A stretch of DNA of 64,000 nt from Guillardia theta CCMP2712 (Eukaryota > Cryptophyceae > Pyrenomonadales > Geminigeraceae): positions 353,275 to 417,274 of the forward strand of contig NW_005434673.1 in the NCBI RefSeq assembly GCF_000315625.1. The letters are read 5' to 3'. Numbering within the stretch: position 1 is the stretch's first letter; each line of letters opens with the position of its first letter. The notes beneath the pieces are model-generated. The model saw only the letters and a program-made list of their open reading frames with translations. It was not told the origin of the DNA and searched no databases. Position numbers and translations under genes: made by a program. Shown here in pieces: positions 1 through 11,574 of the stretch.

Positions 1-1
1 G

Positions 2-1978
2 TCCTTCGACCCGGTTCAGGAAATCACAAACTCTGCGCACGACCACCAAATAGAGTGTATGCTTGCATCTGTGGTCCATGGAGAACCGGTTGCCTCGAGG
101 ATTTTATCTTCAGGGATCTCAGTGGGTTCTTGGATGGTGCTCGAAAACGTGGAGCTTGACTTGGACCTGGCAGAGTCAATTGTGCTGACTGTCTACGACC
201 GCAAGCAACACTTGAAGAATGATTTCCGACTGTGGTTGACGATGAATGAACAGATCGACAGGAGGAAAGGTTTTCTCAATGAGATGATCTGCCTCTTACA
301 TGAAAGACCTTCAAGTTTTCGGATGAATCTTGGTCGAACTTTCCAGTCTCCTGATGCCGCACATGTGACTTCGTATGAAGACACTCCGCAGTTTCCATAC
401 AAATCCATCTTTCTGGCAATCACCATGTTACACGCTTCCTTGGTCACTCGTCAGCTCTGCGCAGGGTTGACTTGGTCCTTTACATACTCTACCGAAGACT
501 CAGATTTTCATATCATAGCTGAAGTGACAAAGTCGCTTTTTGGCTCGAGCCTTCACGAGAACAGGAGCAACATGATTCTCAAGAATCTCAAGCATTCGAT
601 TCAGGACGTTCTGGCTGGTCGAATCATGGAGTCGGCCGATACTTCGACCCTCTCGGTCTACATAAATCATTTTGTTTCCTCTGCCTTCTTGCAAGAGCTG
701 GTGAGTGACTTGGGCAGCAACTTTCAACTCAACGATATGGATTTCATGTCTTTGCGAGAGTTCTTCAATTCGATCTCACAGGATCAAGAGCTCCGTTTCA
801 TGTCCCTGAACTCAATGATTCCTGCTCAAAGGCTGCAGCTCTTCTCTCACGAGGAGCTCGATTACAAGCTGAGCTTGGCTTTAAAGAAACGTGAGCACGA
901 TCATCGCTTATCATCATGTCTGGATGTTTTGGAGAAGATAAACCTCTTGTCAGCTGGGAGTGATGCAGAAAAGCTGCATGAAGTAGAACGTCGTCAGAGT
1001 GACGGGGCTTCAGACTTACTGGCGCTGAACTTCAACTATGAATACGCCAGATTCTGCAAGCTCGTCTCATGGCTGCGGGAGCAAGTTGCCTGCTTGTGTC
1101 TGCTGCAGGATTCTGATGGAACATCGGAGAGTGCGCACTGGAAGCAAGACTCTATCAGGTATTCAACGCCTACTTCAACTACTCCCTCAGTAACTTTCCT
1201 TGCAGCATCTCAAGAAGGAAAGTACCGCAGAGCTGGCAGGAGATGTCATGGCCAGAAGAAAGCTTGTCGGATTGGTTAGAGAGGCTCTCGCTGGGTCTCA
1301 AGCAAGCGAAATCCTGTGCTTCGGGAGCTCCTCCCTTCTCTCTATGGCTCCCTGGCTTCTTGCACCCCGAGGGCATCCTCGACGTGAGTCAGCGCTGCTC
1401 GTGACCCTCACTGTACCTTTGAACCTTCAGCAGGCGATGGGCTACGGGACCAACAAGCGAGATGAAGCACAACACAGCCGCAGCCATCTGGATCTCTCTG
1501 TCACCGACCTGGAGGTCGAAGACTTGAACGAGCCTTCGCAGGCAGGACACTTCATTCACGGTTACTTGCCTCCCTTGCAAACCCTTGGACTAAAGGAGGG
1601 TGCTAGGGTTGAAAGTGCGCGGCGGTGAGTGGTCGAAGAGGCGGGGTAAGTTCAGTCTCGGTCGACAGAAGGTCTGTCTTTCTTGATCTCGACCGTCTTG
1701 ATACATTTTCTCAGCTTCAACCTTGTCAAAACCTTCCAGTGATCCAAGTTTCACCACACTCGTTGCAGGCAGACCGCGCAGAACCTTTCTACATGTGCCC
1801 GTGCTACAAGAATTCGCAGAGGCACGGAAATTTCTTATGCTTTATAAGGATCACAACGGTGATGACGTTCCGCTAGTGTTCCAAGTGTCTGACCCCCTTG
1901 CAGGACGAGAGCGTGGAAGCATGCATCGCGTCGAGCGTGGCAGTGATCAGCACACACAAGATGCTCTCACTCACTTGA
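2..1978 (+). CDS. Dynein heavy chain, C-terminal part (5' end outside window)
   Basis: Motor subunit of a dynein complex that moves along microtubules. The visible part is the conserved C-terminal region beyond the AAA ring. Seen early: GSWMVLENVELDLDL, then DFRLWLTMNEQ, matching the family's GxWVLLxNCHLA...FRLWLTS block, followed by the YKSIFLAITMLHA segment. Later come VPQSWQEMSW, a WLPGF-like motif and, near the end, FYMCPCYKNSQR (family CPVYxTSxR). My exon model: 2-1084, 1132-1383, 1431-1624, 1669-1858 and 1904-1978, with introns of 47, 47, 44 and 45 nt, all GT-AG and all restoring dynein-like sequence. The short tail after CPCYK looks more like cytoplasmic/IFT dynein-2 than axonemal dynein, but the class is not settled. 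The coding part is open at the left edge. It converges on the minus-strand gene that ends 20 bases downstream. Confidence 0.9.
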
Positions 1979-1997
1979 TACAATACATGTCACCCTA

Positions 1998-2391
1998 TCA
2001 CTCAGCATCGAGACTCACGAGCGGCGAGCAGCCATGGCGGCCTTCGTTGTGACCCCCTGTGTCATGAGGAAGGCAGGTCCACATGCTTGCGATCCAATAG
2101 CATCCAGTCTCCCCTGTCACGTCCCACTTCACCCGAATCCATGCTCCATCATCCCAGATCTCAACGATGGATCCCTCTCCTTCACCTACCAAAGATCACT
2201 CAGCCACCTTCACTCAACCTCCGAGCTTTACCTGAACAGTCTGTCTGGGGCTCGTAGAAAATCCTGCCGATGTGCAAATTCTTGCCTCCAGGTGTCTTGC
2301 TGAAAAGAGCCTTGTACCTCTCCGAAAGCTTCACACGGCCTCCAATCTTTGCAGGAATATCCACTCCGACGTAGCGTTCCATGAATCCCAT
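1998..2391 (-). CDS. Small hypothetical protein with an SH3-like barrel segment (two-exon model)
   Basis: Not firmly recognised. Exon 1 (2391-2232) reads MGFMERYVGVDIPAKIGG...KLSERYKALF...IGRIFYEP. A 46-nt GT-AG intron (2231-2186) joins it in frame to exon 2 (GEGSIVEIWDDG, then WIRVKWDVTGETGCYWI). The pattern of G-x-V-x-x-I, then V-x-W-D, then Y-W-I resembles the MIB/HERC2-type SH3-like fold, but this is a weak resemblance by eye. The ATG at 2391 may be internal, since coding-like sequence extends upstream on the same strand (GRFNPWDSWNATSEW in another frame). It is convergent with the dynein gene and its stop is 20 bases from the dynein stop. Confidence 0.4.
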
Positions 2392-2485
2392 GGATTGAAC
2401 CTTCCCTGTGTTCTGGAGACTTGCTTCCTGCCCTCCTTCCCCGGCTTCCCCCTATGCTCCCTACTATGCTCTGCTCTGCCCTCTC

Positions 2486-2520
2486 TCCTGTCCTGTCCTG
2501 TCCTGTCCTGTCCTGTCCTG
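2486..2520. repeat. (TCCTG)n pentanucleotide microsatellite, 7 units
   Basis: Seven perfect TCCTG units in a pyrimidine-rich plus strand. On the minus strand the same tract would code TGQDR-type repeats, so open frames across it are artefacts of the repeat. Confidence 0.9.
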
Positions 2521-3192
2521 TCCTCTCTTGTCCCACTTCCCTCGTCTCGTTGCCTTGCTTGTCTCTGTGCGCTGCTCTCAACGGCTTCACTCCCACACAC
2601 CCGGCCCGCCTCCGTTGGAACAAGTTGAGGCTGACCGTTACACTTTGTGCAACCGCAAATGGTCGTCCAACATCCGCTGATACGCGGTGGCTAAGGCTGT
2701 AGGGTACCGTACATGACCCTACCAAGTCTTATCCTGCGTAAGCAAAGAAAAAATTAGGGGTACTAGAGAGAACATGTTTGACCTGTGATGCAGGGCCCGA
2801 GGGTGGGTGGTGACGGGGCTTGACTCTTGGGTGCAAGCAGCTATGCGGAAGATGCGGAAAAGGCGGGCGAGGAAAGAAGTAAACAAGACAGAATGCTAGA
2901 AAGAAGACAGGGAGGTAGGACAAGTCGTAAGATGGAACAAGGAATAGCATTACAAGTTTGGTATATGTACGGTAGATTTTCAGATTGCCGGTTGTATACG
3001 GAGGATCCAACTCAGTAAGGCATGGGTATTGATCCTTTTAGGGCTTGTAGGCTGGCTGTAGTGTACTTTGCTAACAAAAGGCCATGGCAGGTCGGCGTTG
3101 CCGTACGACTCCTGGAATGAATTTATAAGTCTACGAATCTTAGATCTTGCAGATGCATCGTGGAAGGTGAACAACTTGGCCTTAACCCCAGG
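2521..3192. other. Intergenic region upstream of the IPT-protein gene
   Basis: No convincing gene. The frames open here on either strand are short and low-complexity. An AT-rich TTTATAAG at 3122-3129 lies about 65 bases before the ATG at 3193 and could be a TATA-like element for that gene; this is inference only. Confidence 0.4.
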
Positions 3193-6100
3193 ATGCTCCA
3201 AGACAAGTTGCTCTTGCTCATCTTTCTCCTCCTCCTTGCCTGCACGGTGAAAGCAGATTCATGGGACAGAGATGTAAGCAGAACCCGGAATGGCCTCTCA
3301 CCTTATATCAGACCCAGCACATCGATAGGTGCAGTTCAGTCCAACTTCACAGTCTATAGTTCTGCCGATGATTTGTCGTTGGACCAGAACACGATGTTCT
3401 TCTGCAAGTACCTAAGTACGTCTAGTTCCAACTACTTGCATACCGAAGCGCTATACATCTCGAGCTCTGAGCTGATTTGCAAGATGCCTGAGTGGGGTAA
3501 TTCCTACAAGGCGGATCTGACTTATCTTTCTATATGGAAAGGAGCTAGTTTTGCTTCTTCTACAGAAATTTTAGCTATTGGAGACCCCGTCGAGATCTAC
3601 TTCAGCGGTCAATCAGTGCTTGAAATTTGGGGCTGATGACTGACGTGCGCTCTCAGAATCCATCGTTTCGATCTCCCCTCATGTGCTCATTTCACCGAGT
3701 AGTCTTATAACCGTTGTCGGAGCTGGTTTTGACACAAGGTGAATTGAACAAGGTATCCTTCTCTCTGCTCTATTTGACTCGGTTTCATCAGCGTATCATA
3801 TCACATTGTATTTGTACCCAAAGTCCAGTTTTCTGCTATGGCCTCACCCCCAACAACGCAGCAATGGATCTATTCTTTTGTTCTCAATGTCACAAACAAC
3901 ACTTATGCCACCTCCATGATCAATTGGAATCATGATGCTGGTGATCACTTTGTCACCTTGTTCAGAGTGAGTAGACACCACGTTTGTTGTCTGATCCGCT
4001 GATATGTCTACCAGTCACTTCCCAGCTATCTGTCGACTGCCACATACTCTGTTGCCCTCCCAGTTCCACAAGGGCGTACGGGTGCTTCATCATTTCAGTG
4101 GTCGGCATTCGATTGGGGCATTGTTGAATCATGGCATTCCTTGGATCGATATTTTGCAGGATACATCAGTCAACAAGTCATTACTGTTCACGGTGGGTTT
4201 CGTGATGATGGATGAATCTCCAACTTATCGCGATTCTCAAGGTGACGGATTCCGCACTTCATCCTTCGAAGAAGCCCCATATCTTTGCACTTTTCGGCAG
4301 TCTTACAACGGAATTGCGGTTCAAGGTAGTGGAGCATATTACTTTGAAAGTGTTGCGACTGCGATAGACACGACCAAGTTAACTTGCCAAGCCCCAAAGT
4401 AGATGCGTCATTGAAACATTTAGAAAGTTGATTTGTTTTGCAGATTTGAGCCCTCGGAAGGATATAACATATGGTCAGAGTTCATTTTCAACATTAGAAC
4501 GAATCAAACAATCATCCTACCGGACAACAGCGATTATGGATCTACTGTTAAACTCTTGCACAAAAATCTGACAATCTTCAGACTTCTGAGTAATGCTTTT
4601 CGTCTGACTTTTATCTGTCAACTTACTGATTTATCCTTAGGAACTCCTGAGTGGTCTGAATCAGTTGTGGCTTCCAACGCCATCCTTGAGGAAGGTCTCG
4701 AATGCGGAAAATTCAAGCTGGACTTCCATGCTGAAAAAGGTGTGGCATAGCAATCGCTTCATTCTTGTGAAAGTTCCCTAGGTATGGGTCCATTGCGCTT
4801 GACACTCAAATATACGCCTTTGCGTCCAAAAGTGAATTTCGACTTCATATCTTCTAGTGGAATTCCGACTGTGAATGAGGTCTCACAACGAAAACTTGTT
4901 GGTATGCTCACTCGATTTTCAGATCCTGCGGACTACAGACGTCATGCCTTCTCGGGAGTATACCAACTCATTGGAGGTTTGAATGTTCAAGGAGTTCATC
5001 CTTAAAGTAATGATTATGAGCAGGGCGACTACTTCGATGCTGATGGAATCTACTATCCTGGTCCCTCTGACACAGTTCTCGACCTTCCGCTGCAAACTCC
5101 TGCTGTCAAAGTAAGTCGGAACGTATCGTGAACGTAGCGTTGACTTGTTGTCTCAGCAAACTAAGGCAGATATTGTCGCTTCCCAGACTCTGAAGATCCC
5201 CGACAACCTTGCTGAGCCGTCTCACATGATCTTCTCTTGTCTCACGGACTTCCAAAATGGCAATGTCAGTGGCACGGTCGAGTGGAACGTCAGCAAGGGA
5301 TGGGAAGGGTTTGCCTACAAACTGTGTGTGACTGCTTATCATGCTGTCGTTCCTCTCGCATCGAGATCTCTTGACCTGGCAAACGAGCGATGTTTCTTTG
5401 TTATCGTCCCCAAGTGCTCCAAGTGTCTCACGGCTGTGGATACCCTTGACTCAGTTTCGGCTTTCTATGGAGCGAACTGGATTGATCTTTGGAGTTCCAA
5501 CCATCAAATGTTCAAGACTAAGAGTGTGGATGTCAAGTACGACGAGATGATAGTGACCCAAAGGAATTTTCTAAGTCTTCCGCAGGACCGACGAAGTTTT
5601 CAATGCACCCAACGACAGAGTTTACATCGAGATCGACAGAAATACTTCTCTGAAGCTCGGACAGTCCTACCGCATGAACTCAGGCGACACCATCAACTCC
5701 GTTTCCCTTCGCTTTGGCATGATGATTGAAAACTTCCTGGTGACTTCACATGTCATTGTGACTCGGCTCCTCACATACCACAGGCACTGAACCCGGACAT
5801 CTTCGCTGGCAACGAGTTTCAAAAGCTTGACGGCAAGCGAGTCTGCATTCTTTCTTCCACCTCCAAATACAGCACCTGCACGGTAAGCGCCAGCCAACCG
5901 TTGGTTTCGTCCCCTCTGACTGCCTGGCAACAGCCTTTGCAGGAAACCCCCAGCCCGATATTCTACGAGGCTACATACCGAGCAAGGGTAGACGAGAGTT
6001 GTCCGCTCATTCCCTCGCCTGATCGTTGCTACAGTTCTATCACGACTTCGACGTTAAGGGACGGCCAATCAAGACATACAATGACAGGTCCCTGCCCCTG

Positions 6101-6250
6101 CTCCTCGTATCTCTGCTCAGTCCCTGCCCGCCATTCTGCTGCTCCTGCCATGCAGCTCAGAGCATCCTCCTCCTGTCTCTTGCCCCCCTCGCTGACTCAT
6201 GACTCAGGTATCCTCAACCTCCGTTCGAGTTCCCCCCCAAGACTCCCTAG
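3193..6250 (+). CDS. Secreted IPT/TIG-domain protein, many short introns
   Basis: Predicted extracellular or surface protein. The first ATG in frame (3193) starts a clear signal peptide (LLLLIFLLLLA core, then CTVKA). Exons 1-2 join as DPVEIYFS+ESIVSISPHVL, leading to LITVVGAGFDT, a typical IPT/TIG immunoglobulin-like entry, with Cys-bearing ISSSELICKMP and TKLTCQAP strands. Modelled introns: 3608-3656, 3739-3791, 3967-4014, 4193-4241 and 4399-4443 (45-53 nt), then in-frame removal of a 51-nt intron in the 4,600s and further introns to about 6.2 kb. Later exons give GWEGFAYKLCVTAYH, DRVYIEIDRNTSLKLG and FYHDFDVKGRPIKTYND. I end it at the TAG at 6248-6250 (PPFEFPPKTP), but an alternative splice before that stop could carry the frame on to about 6.6 kb. 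Function beyond adhesion-like modules is unknown. Confidence 0.75.
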
Positions 6251-7383
6251 TCTCTTCTGCAACTTCTACATCCTGTACATTTACATGAATCATGCATCAT
6301 CTCTCCTCCGTTCTCCCCTCTACCTCCCTCTCCTCGTCCACCGTGCCCCCACCTCTCCCCCACTGCCCTTCCTGTCCTTCCTCCCAGCACTCCACTCAAG
6401 GTCTACACGCCGTCAAGTGTTTTACGTGTGTTAGGGTCGCTTTACGCCAGCACTTATCGACTCCACTGTCGACAAAATCTCAAATCGGGTCTTGACCTTG
6501 CAATCCCACTGCCCAGGTTGAAGAGATCTTGTTCCCCTCAGCTCGCAGCCCTGGCACTCGAGCTCTCTCTCTTCGGCAGAACTCCCCGCGACATGAGGAG
6601 ATCCTCAGGAAACCTCTGATCGTTGACCGTGTCAAATCCTTATCCATGAGTCTAAGGGAGGGATCTAGAATCACATCGTAGTTTACCCGATAAGCTTGTA
6701 TCATCAGCCTCTACCATCCGTATCCAACTGCTATCTTCTTCCATCAAAGGTCGACAGGCAGAGGTCGCAAAACCCAAAGATACCAAAACCTGGCTCCAGA
6801 ACTTCACAACTTTCCAAATCAAATTTTCCTCCCTTGCATTCAACCTTGATTTGCACAACTTGTGTATCACCCCTTGCCTACGTTCCTCTTCTTTGTTCTC
6901 CATCTACTCCTTCATTCCGCCTCTCCTCCGCTTCCTCCTCCTCCCTCGATACCCTCTCCTCTTCCCGGTTCCATCGCATTCAACTCTGTTTCGCCCCCTT
7001 CCGTGTCCTCCACCCCACCCTGAGACCACCCCATTGGCAACACAGGATAGCTACCCACCTGATTTACACCACCACCTACCCCCTCTCTCAAAAACCCGTC
7101 TGATTTAGTTGTAACACCCCTGGTATGTCCCCGAAATGCAAAATATCCTTTTTGTTCACCTCTCTATCAGTACCCCCTACCCCCACTTAATGCCCCCTCC
7201 TCCCAATCCAGACAGCCCCACCACTCCTGCTTCTCCTCCCCCCTCGCCCCCCCTCGCCCCTCCTCCTCCCTTCCTCCCTCCCTCCCCCTTCACTCCTCCC
7301 TCTCATCCTGATCTACACATCTTCCTGACCGAAGGATATCGCAGCTCCACTTCATACCCTCCTAGCTCTTCACTTTGCCCAGC
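6251..7383. other. C/T-rich region, possible extra 3' exons of the upstream gene
   Basis: Mostly pyrimidine-rich low-complexity DNA (especially 7190-7310). Two coding-like islands occur on the plus strand: 6519-6682 (VEEILFPSARSP, ending in a stop) and about 6767-6862 (VAKPKDTKTWLQNF then FSSLAFNLDLHNL). They could be terminal exons of the IPT-protein gene through alternative donors, or unrelated. I could not connect them uniquely. Confidence 0.35.
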
Positions 7384-8673
7384 ATGAGGCACGGGACTTG
7401 TTTGAGTTTCCTCGTCTTGGCTGCATTGCTAGACCTCTCTTCTCCATACAACCCGTCGGCATTCATGCTGCAAAGCTGTATCTTGTCGCGTCACAAGCCA
7501 TCTTTCTGTAGCTCTGCGAGTCGTCTCAGCAGCAGGAGGCTCACGCCGCGTCCTCTCCCTTCCCTGCTATCGTTGCGCGCAATCGCACTTGGCGATGGGT
7601 TTGCGGAGACAGCAAGCGAATCTTCGTGGACAGAAATCAGTGAGGGGATTACGAAAGAGCAAGCAGAAGAATGCAGTGTGATGGAGGCTGCGGATCTTTC
7701 AAGCTTCTTTGTTGGGTACATGGAATTCTGTAATAGCCAGAGCCAAAGGTTGCCAAGGAATGCGGCAAAGGCAAGAGCTTTTTCTTCCTCCTACTCATGT
7801 GTTGAACTCATTTATGTTCTGTCGTGTGTATTCTTCCCTGCTTGCTTGTTCTTCTCAGATGTTGCAAGCACTCCTGTCCCATCCCGCTGGCGCACAAGGA
7901 TTCTGGACAACTTTTTTGACAGATCCAGGTACGACCTCGCTGACAGTCGACGTTGACCATCTGAATTTTCCTCCTCCCTTTAAGATCTCAAATGCGCGAC
8001 ATCTCCTCCTTTTGATCCAGCATTGATCGAGGCAATTGCAAGGTAAAGTGTCAGCCTTTCTTGTCTTTGCTTTCGACCAATGATGATGACGACGATGACG
8101 ATGACGCAGATTTCCCGAGCTCAACATGGGAGTTATCTCAAGCTGCCTTGCAATGTCAGCGACTGAAGAAGCCCTGTACGAGGTCCATTTTTCATCCAGA
8201 ATCTGATGAGATCCTGACGATGGTTGCAGGGAGATCCTTACATGGCGGAGAGTGCTGGGTTGAGCAAGGCAAGGGCTTGCGTCCTCATCGGCTCAATGTG
8301 GGTGTCCCAACAAGGGCTCTGTTTGTTTCTCTGATCAACTTGTCGTTGCAGAACTTCTCAGCCTGCTCCAGAGCGAGGTACACACTAACCACTCCTCCAC
8401 CCGCACTCGGTGACAAGTTGAGCAGGAGACCATGGCTTGAATTGGCTGCTAGACCTCGTCGACTACGATGCGCTGGAGCAGGTTGACTTCTTTGTTTGAC
8501 TTGGCTCGAGTATGGCGCCGTTCCCCCTCACTTCATGCACGCAGGCCCGTTACACTGTAGAGCTAAGGACCCAACAGGTGAAGAGTGACTCCGAAGTCCG
8601 ACCGGTCGCCCAGAAGGTAATGATGATGATGATATGCAATGAAGTGATGGTGATGATGAAGGATATGGTGTGA
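7384..8673 (+). CDS. Probable plastid-targeted protein of unknown function, multi-exon
   Basis: Starts at the ATG at 7384 (MRHGTCLSFLVLAALL), a hydrophobic signal peptide. It is followed by YNPSAFMLQ, a Phe in the position expected after cleavage in cryptophyte plastid precursors, and then a Ser/Arg-rich stretch (SRRLTPRPLPSLLSLRA) like a transit peptide. The mature part is not recognised. Exon 1 gives SSFFVGYMEFCNSQ. Spliced downstream exons give LLSHPAGAQGFWTTFLTDP, FDPALIEAIARFPELNMG, VISSCLAMSATEEALYEG, DPYMAESAGLSKARACV, NWLLDLVDYDALEQ and ARYTVELRTQQ. Introns are short GT-AG ones; one ends in a GATGAC-rich repeat near 8080-8108. The exact 3' end is uncertain (stop used: 8671-8673). Targeting is inferred from leader composition only. 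Confidence 0.55.
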
Positions 8674-8972
8674 CAACACTGGATCGATTGTTAGGGTGGA
8701 TGGGATAGATTGCGGCTCGGGTAAGTTCATTTATTAATAGATAATCAGAATGCAAAAAAATTCTTCTATCGGAATTGTATCCTGCAGTCCTTGCAACACT
8801 CTATACATATCTTACATCTTTGCGTATTTCACTCTTCACATCGTGAACGATATATCAGTGGAGGAACCAATGCAACATGACAGATTCTCCAGCAAATAAT
8901 TGCAAATATACAAAACGCTCCACAAATCTGCCATTACAAATTTCAAAGTTGCGTCCTCGCTCAAAACAGCCT
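8674..8972. other. Intergenic, no gene seen
   Basis: Contains a GATGAT-rich stretch near 8617-8665 and AT-rich DNA after 8730. It may hold the convergent 3' UTRs of the two neighbouring genes. Confidence 0.3.
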
Positions 8973-10013
8973 TCAGGTGTCCTCACCACTTGTGTCTTTG
9001 GCCATTGGTAAAACTTGGTGACTGCCATCATAGCAAGACTGCAGAAAAAGAGAGGGATGTTCCAAGAGAACGCAATCTGTTTTCGGATTACTGTAACAAC
9101 CAAAAGATGTACATCAAATAGACTAGACCACAACATGTCGAAATAATTGATCACAGTGGATATTCCAGATGCTTTCCAAATGGGCTTTGGAAGTCAAGAC
9201 TCCATCTGGCCTGGCTGTATGTTCACGTTGACGACAAGTTTGAAAGCGACAAAACCTCGCTTGTTCATCGAAGATGGTGGAGTTCGAGGTGAAATTGTGT
9301 CGAAACACGATCTTTCGCTCGTTTTCGGTCAGATTCTCCAGTTGCGCATCGCTGGTGTAGAGCATGTGACAAGTCTTCCTCTGCATCATGCTGCAGCGTC
9401 AGGTCACCTGTAACTGGTAGGAAATCCAGCGGTGAACTTGCAGACGTTGGCCATTGCATCATTCGAGCTCTTCTAGCAGTCAGCCGTCGTCACGATACAT
9501 CCCTTGAGCATCTCACCTTCTGGAGGATGAAGATTGCCAGGCTCGTGGAGACGAACATGATGATCATGCACATGCAAGCGACGGAGGTGCCTGAAGGAAG
9601 AGTGAGACCGTGACGCCTGAACAGCACGTCTCACTCAAAGCTCCCCAAATCGCAAGAAACGCCGGGTGGAACCACTGATCCGATGGGCCGGGCATCGACT
9701 GCTCGTACAGGACAATCATCTGGAATGCTGCAACAAATGCTGATGACTCGGCCAACAGGAAGAGCTGTTTCGATTTGTGCTCTGCTACATGCCTGGTTTG
9801 GTCCTGACAAGGATGTCAGGAAAAGCAACATTGACACCGCCACTGAACCTGCAGGCTCCACGAAGTCTCTGCATCTTTCCACTTGCTCTGCAGCATCTGC
9901 CAGACAACATTTTTCTTCCAGTGCTCTCTCTTCGCATGTGCAAATTTGCACTTTTCCTCCACCCACTCCTTCTTCCTCCTCTCTTTCGCAACGGACACCG
10001 CAGCATGCAGCAT
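8973..10013 (-). CDS. Hypothetical membrane protein with two adjacent transmembrane helices
   Basis: Model starts at the ATG at 10011-10013, with a very basic, helical N-terminus (AKERRKKEWVEEKCKFAHAK). Short introns join exons giving WRHVAEHKSKQLFLLAESSA, the first helix (AFVAAFQMIVLYE), a loop (SMPGPSDQWFHP) and a second helix (VACMCMIIMFVSTSLAIFI). A hydrophilic part follows (DAQLENLTENERKIVF), ending in CYDGSHQVLPMAKDTSGEDT and a stop at 8973. The basic segment, first helix with a Glu near its end, short loop and second helix loosely recall TM1-TM2 of Orai calcium channels. TM3 and TM4 were not found, so I do not assign that function. The exon chain after the second helix is tentative. 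Confidence 0.4.
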
Positions 10014-10227
10014 GCTCGTCTACCAGGAAAGAGTTCCGACTATCAGCACTGCATCTGCCTCTTGCGCATGCTATCCTGTGCCCTCTTGTCGTCTTCGGCT
10101 GCTGCTGCTACTGGGAGGATCCCAGAATGTCATTCGCACCCCGACATCATGGCATTGGCCCTGAGGTGAACACGGGGCTGGATTTGACTAAAAGCTGTCA
10201 AGGCCACCTAGCACTTCAAGGCTTTCA

Positions 10228-10720
10228 CCGTCTGCGGGGCGGCGGCCTGGCGCAGTGTGCCAGTCGGACTACCCGGCGTATATTACGAGTAAGGGACTCG
10301 CCGGGAGCCCCCCGGCGCCCCCGGCGGCCGGGCCGGGCCCCGCTGCATCGTAAACTTCCGGTTGATCCTCCCGGGGAGAGCGGTGATTGCAATCTGCTGC
10401 ACTGCGGACCTGCCCTAATGGTCGAGGCTCAGCGGCTTGGCCCAGTGGCCCGCGGCGCAGTGCCACCGGCGTCACGGTGAGCAGCCGGACCGCTCGCCAG
10501 AGTCGGCGCGGTCCGACCGGACCGGGACACCGTCGGTACGGTAGGCGCGGTCCGACCGGACCGGGACCCGGGAGTAGTACGGGAGGCACGCCAGTGACTA
10601 GCCTGTCGCTCGGATGATCGATCATCTATCGGATCGGATGGCTGCCACCGTGGGCCGGCACCGGCGTGACGGTGATCGGATCGGACTCAGGCTACTGCGG
10701 CCATCATGATGATCCCGGGA
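10228..10720. repeat. GC-rich CCGG/GGCC island
   Basis: Very GC-rich intergenic block dense in CCGG, GGCC and CGGACCGG words. It contains a direct repeat of about 23 nt (GCGGTCCGACCGGACCGGGA) at about 10508 and again at about 10546. Frames open across it are compositional artefacts. It belongs to a family of similar islands in this window. Confidence 0.7.
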
Positions 10721-11319
10721 GTCCTGGTACTCTGAACTTTTAGTAAGTTATGCCAGGAGTCTGTCAAATAAACAACACGGCCGATACGGTGCCATTATTG
10801 AAAGTAAGAAAATTCTGCCGGCCAAACTTGAATAGTAGTAAGCCGGAAGCCCACAGCTTCCGAGCAGCCTTCGGTGGAAACGGCGCTGCACAGCGGCTCC
10901 CGTGATCAATTCTGTTATTTCTGCAACGTCAATCTACGAGGAGCATTTGCAAGGTGACCTGAAAGGTACATCCAACTTAGTTGCGTTGGATGCTGGGTTA
11001 GCTGAGAAGGGCAAACTTCCAAGTTCCGATTGATTGCACTTGAACCTGGAAAAATGTGCTCTTGTGAAAGTTCCGTCATTATTAGTTGTACCTTGCTATT
11101 CTTCACTGCAGCGAAATCAAGTTAGTCAAAATCTACTAAGGAGGAGTCTCTTGTTTCTGAACGATTCAGTTTGATCATGTCTTGCAAGCTGATTCGAGGC
11201 AACTTGTCACGAAACATGTCGCGAAACAGTTTTAATCAGTTACGGAAAAAAAATATGATACTATGATACAGTAGTACAAATTCAACTTAAGGTTGATACC
11301 ATGGTTATGTGTTGTGATC
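10721..11319. other. Intergenic, no gene seen
   Basis: Moderately AT-rich DNA with no coding-like frame that I can support. Confidence 0.35.
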
Positions 11320-11574
11320 TCACGAAGTACTTGGGTGATTGATAGCACTTGGATTCTTCATTTCCTTTTCTTTGTTCAAAACTCCTTCCAATTCCTTTTT
11401 CGCCACTCGTTCACGTGCACTTTGCAGCGCGTGGAACAAGGCGTTAGAGTCTATGGATGGTCTTCGCTTTAAATTCTTCCCTCCAGCATCGACTTCCTCT
11501 TTGTCGAGTTGTCGTGTCCAGTTTGGATCTGAGGAAACCCGAATGAGGCGGGAGTATTGAATCTTGCTGTGCAT
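11320..11574 (-). CDS. Small hypothetical protein, paralogue of the gene at 12457
   Basis: 84-residue intronless frame from ATG at 11574. It contains SRLIRVSSDPNW near the start, then KRRPSIDSNALFHAL and SARERVAKKELEGV. The arrangement matches the divergently oriented gene at 12457: RLIRV[AS]S[DE]P.W, a variable spacer, then RR.S..SN.L and a basic helix. RRPS fits a basophilic protein-kinase site (inference). No known family recognised. The head-to-head paralogue argues that this is a real gene and not a chance frame. Confidence 0.6.
   Translation of the reverse strand: MHSKIQYSRLIRVSSDPNWTRQLDKEEVDAGGKNLKRRPSIDSNALFHALQSARERVAKKELEGVLNKEKEMKNPSAINHPSTS

Noticed and set aside
1085-1131. Apparent frameshift in the dynein gene
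   Set aside because: Removing 47 nt with GT...AG ends restores the correct dynein frame, so it is an ordinary short intron.
2228-2725. Minus-strand frame with TGQDR repeats
   Set aside because: It is produced by the TCCTG microsatellite.
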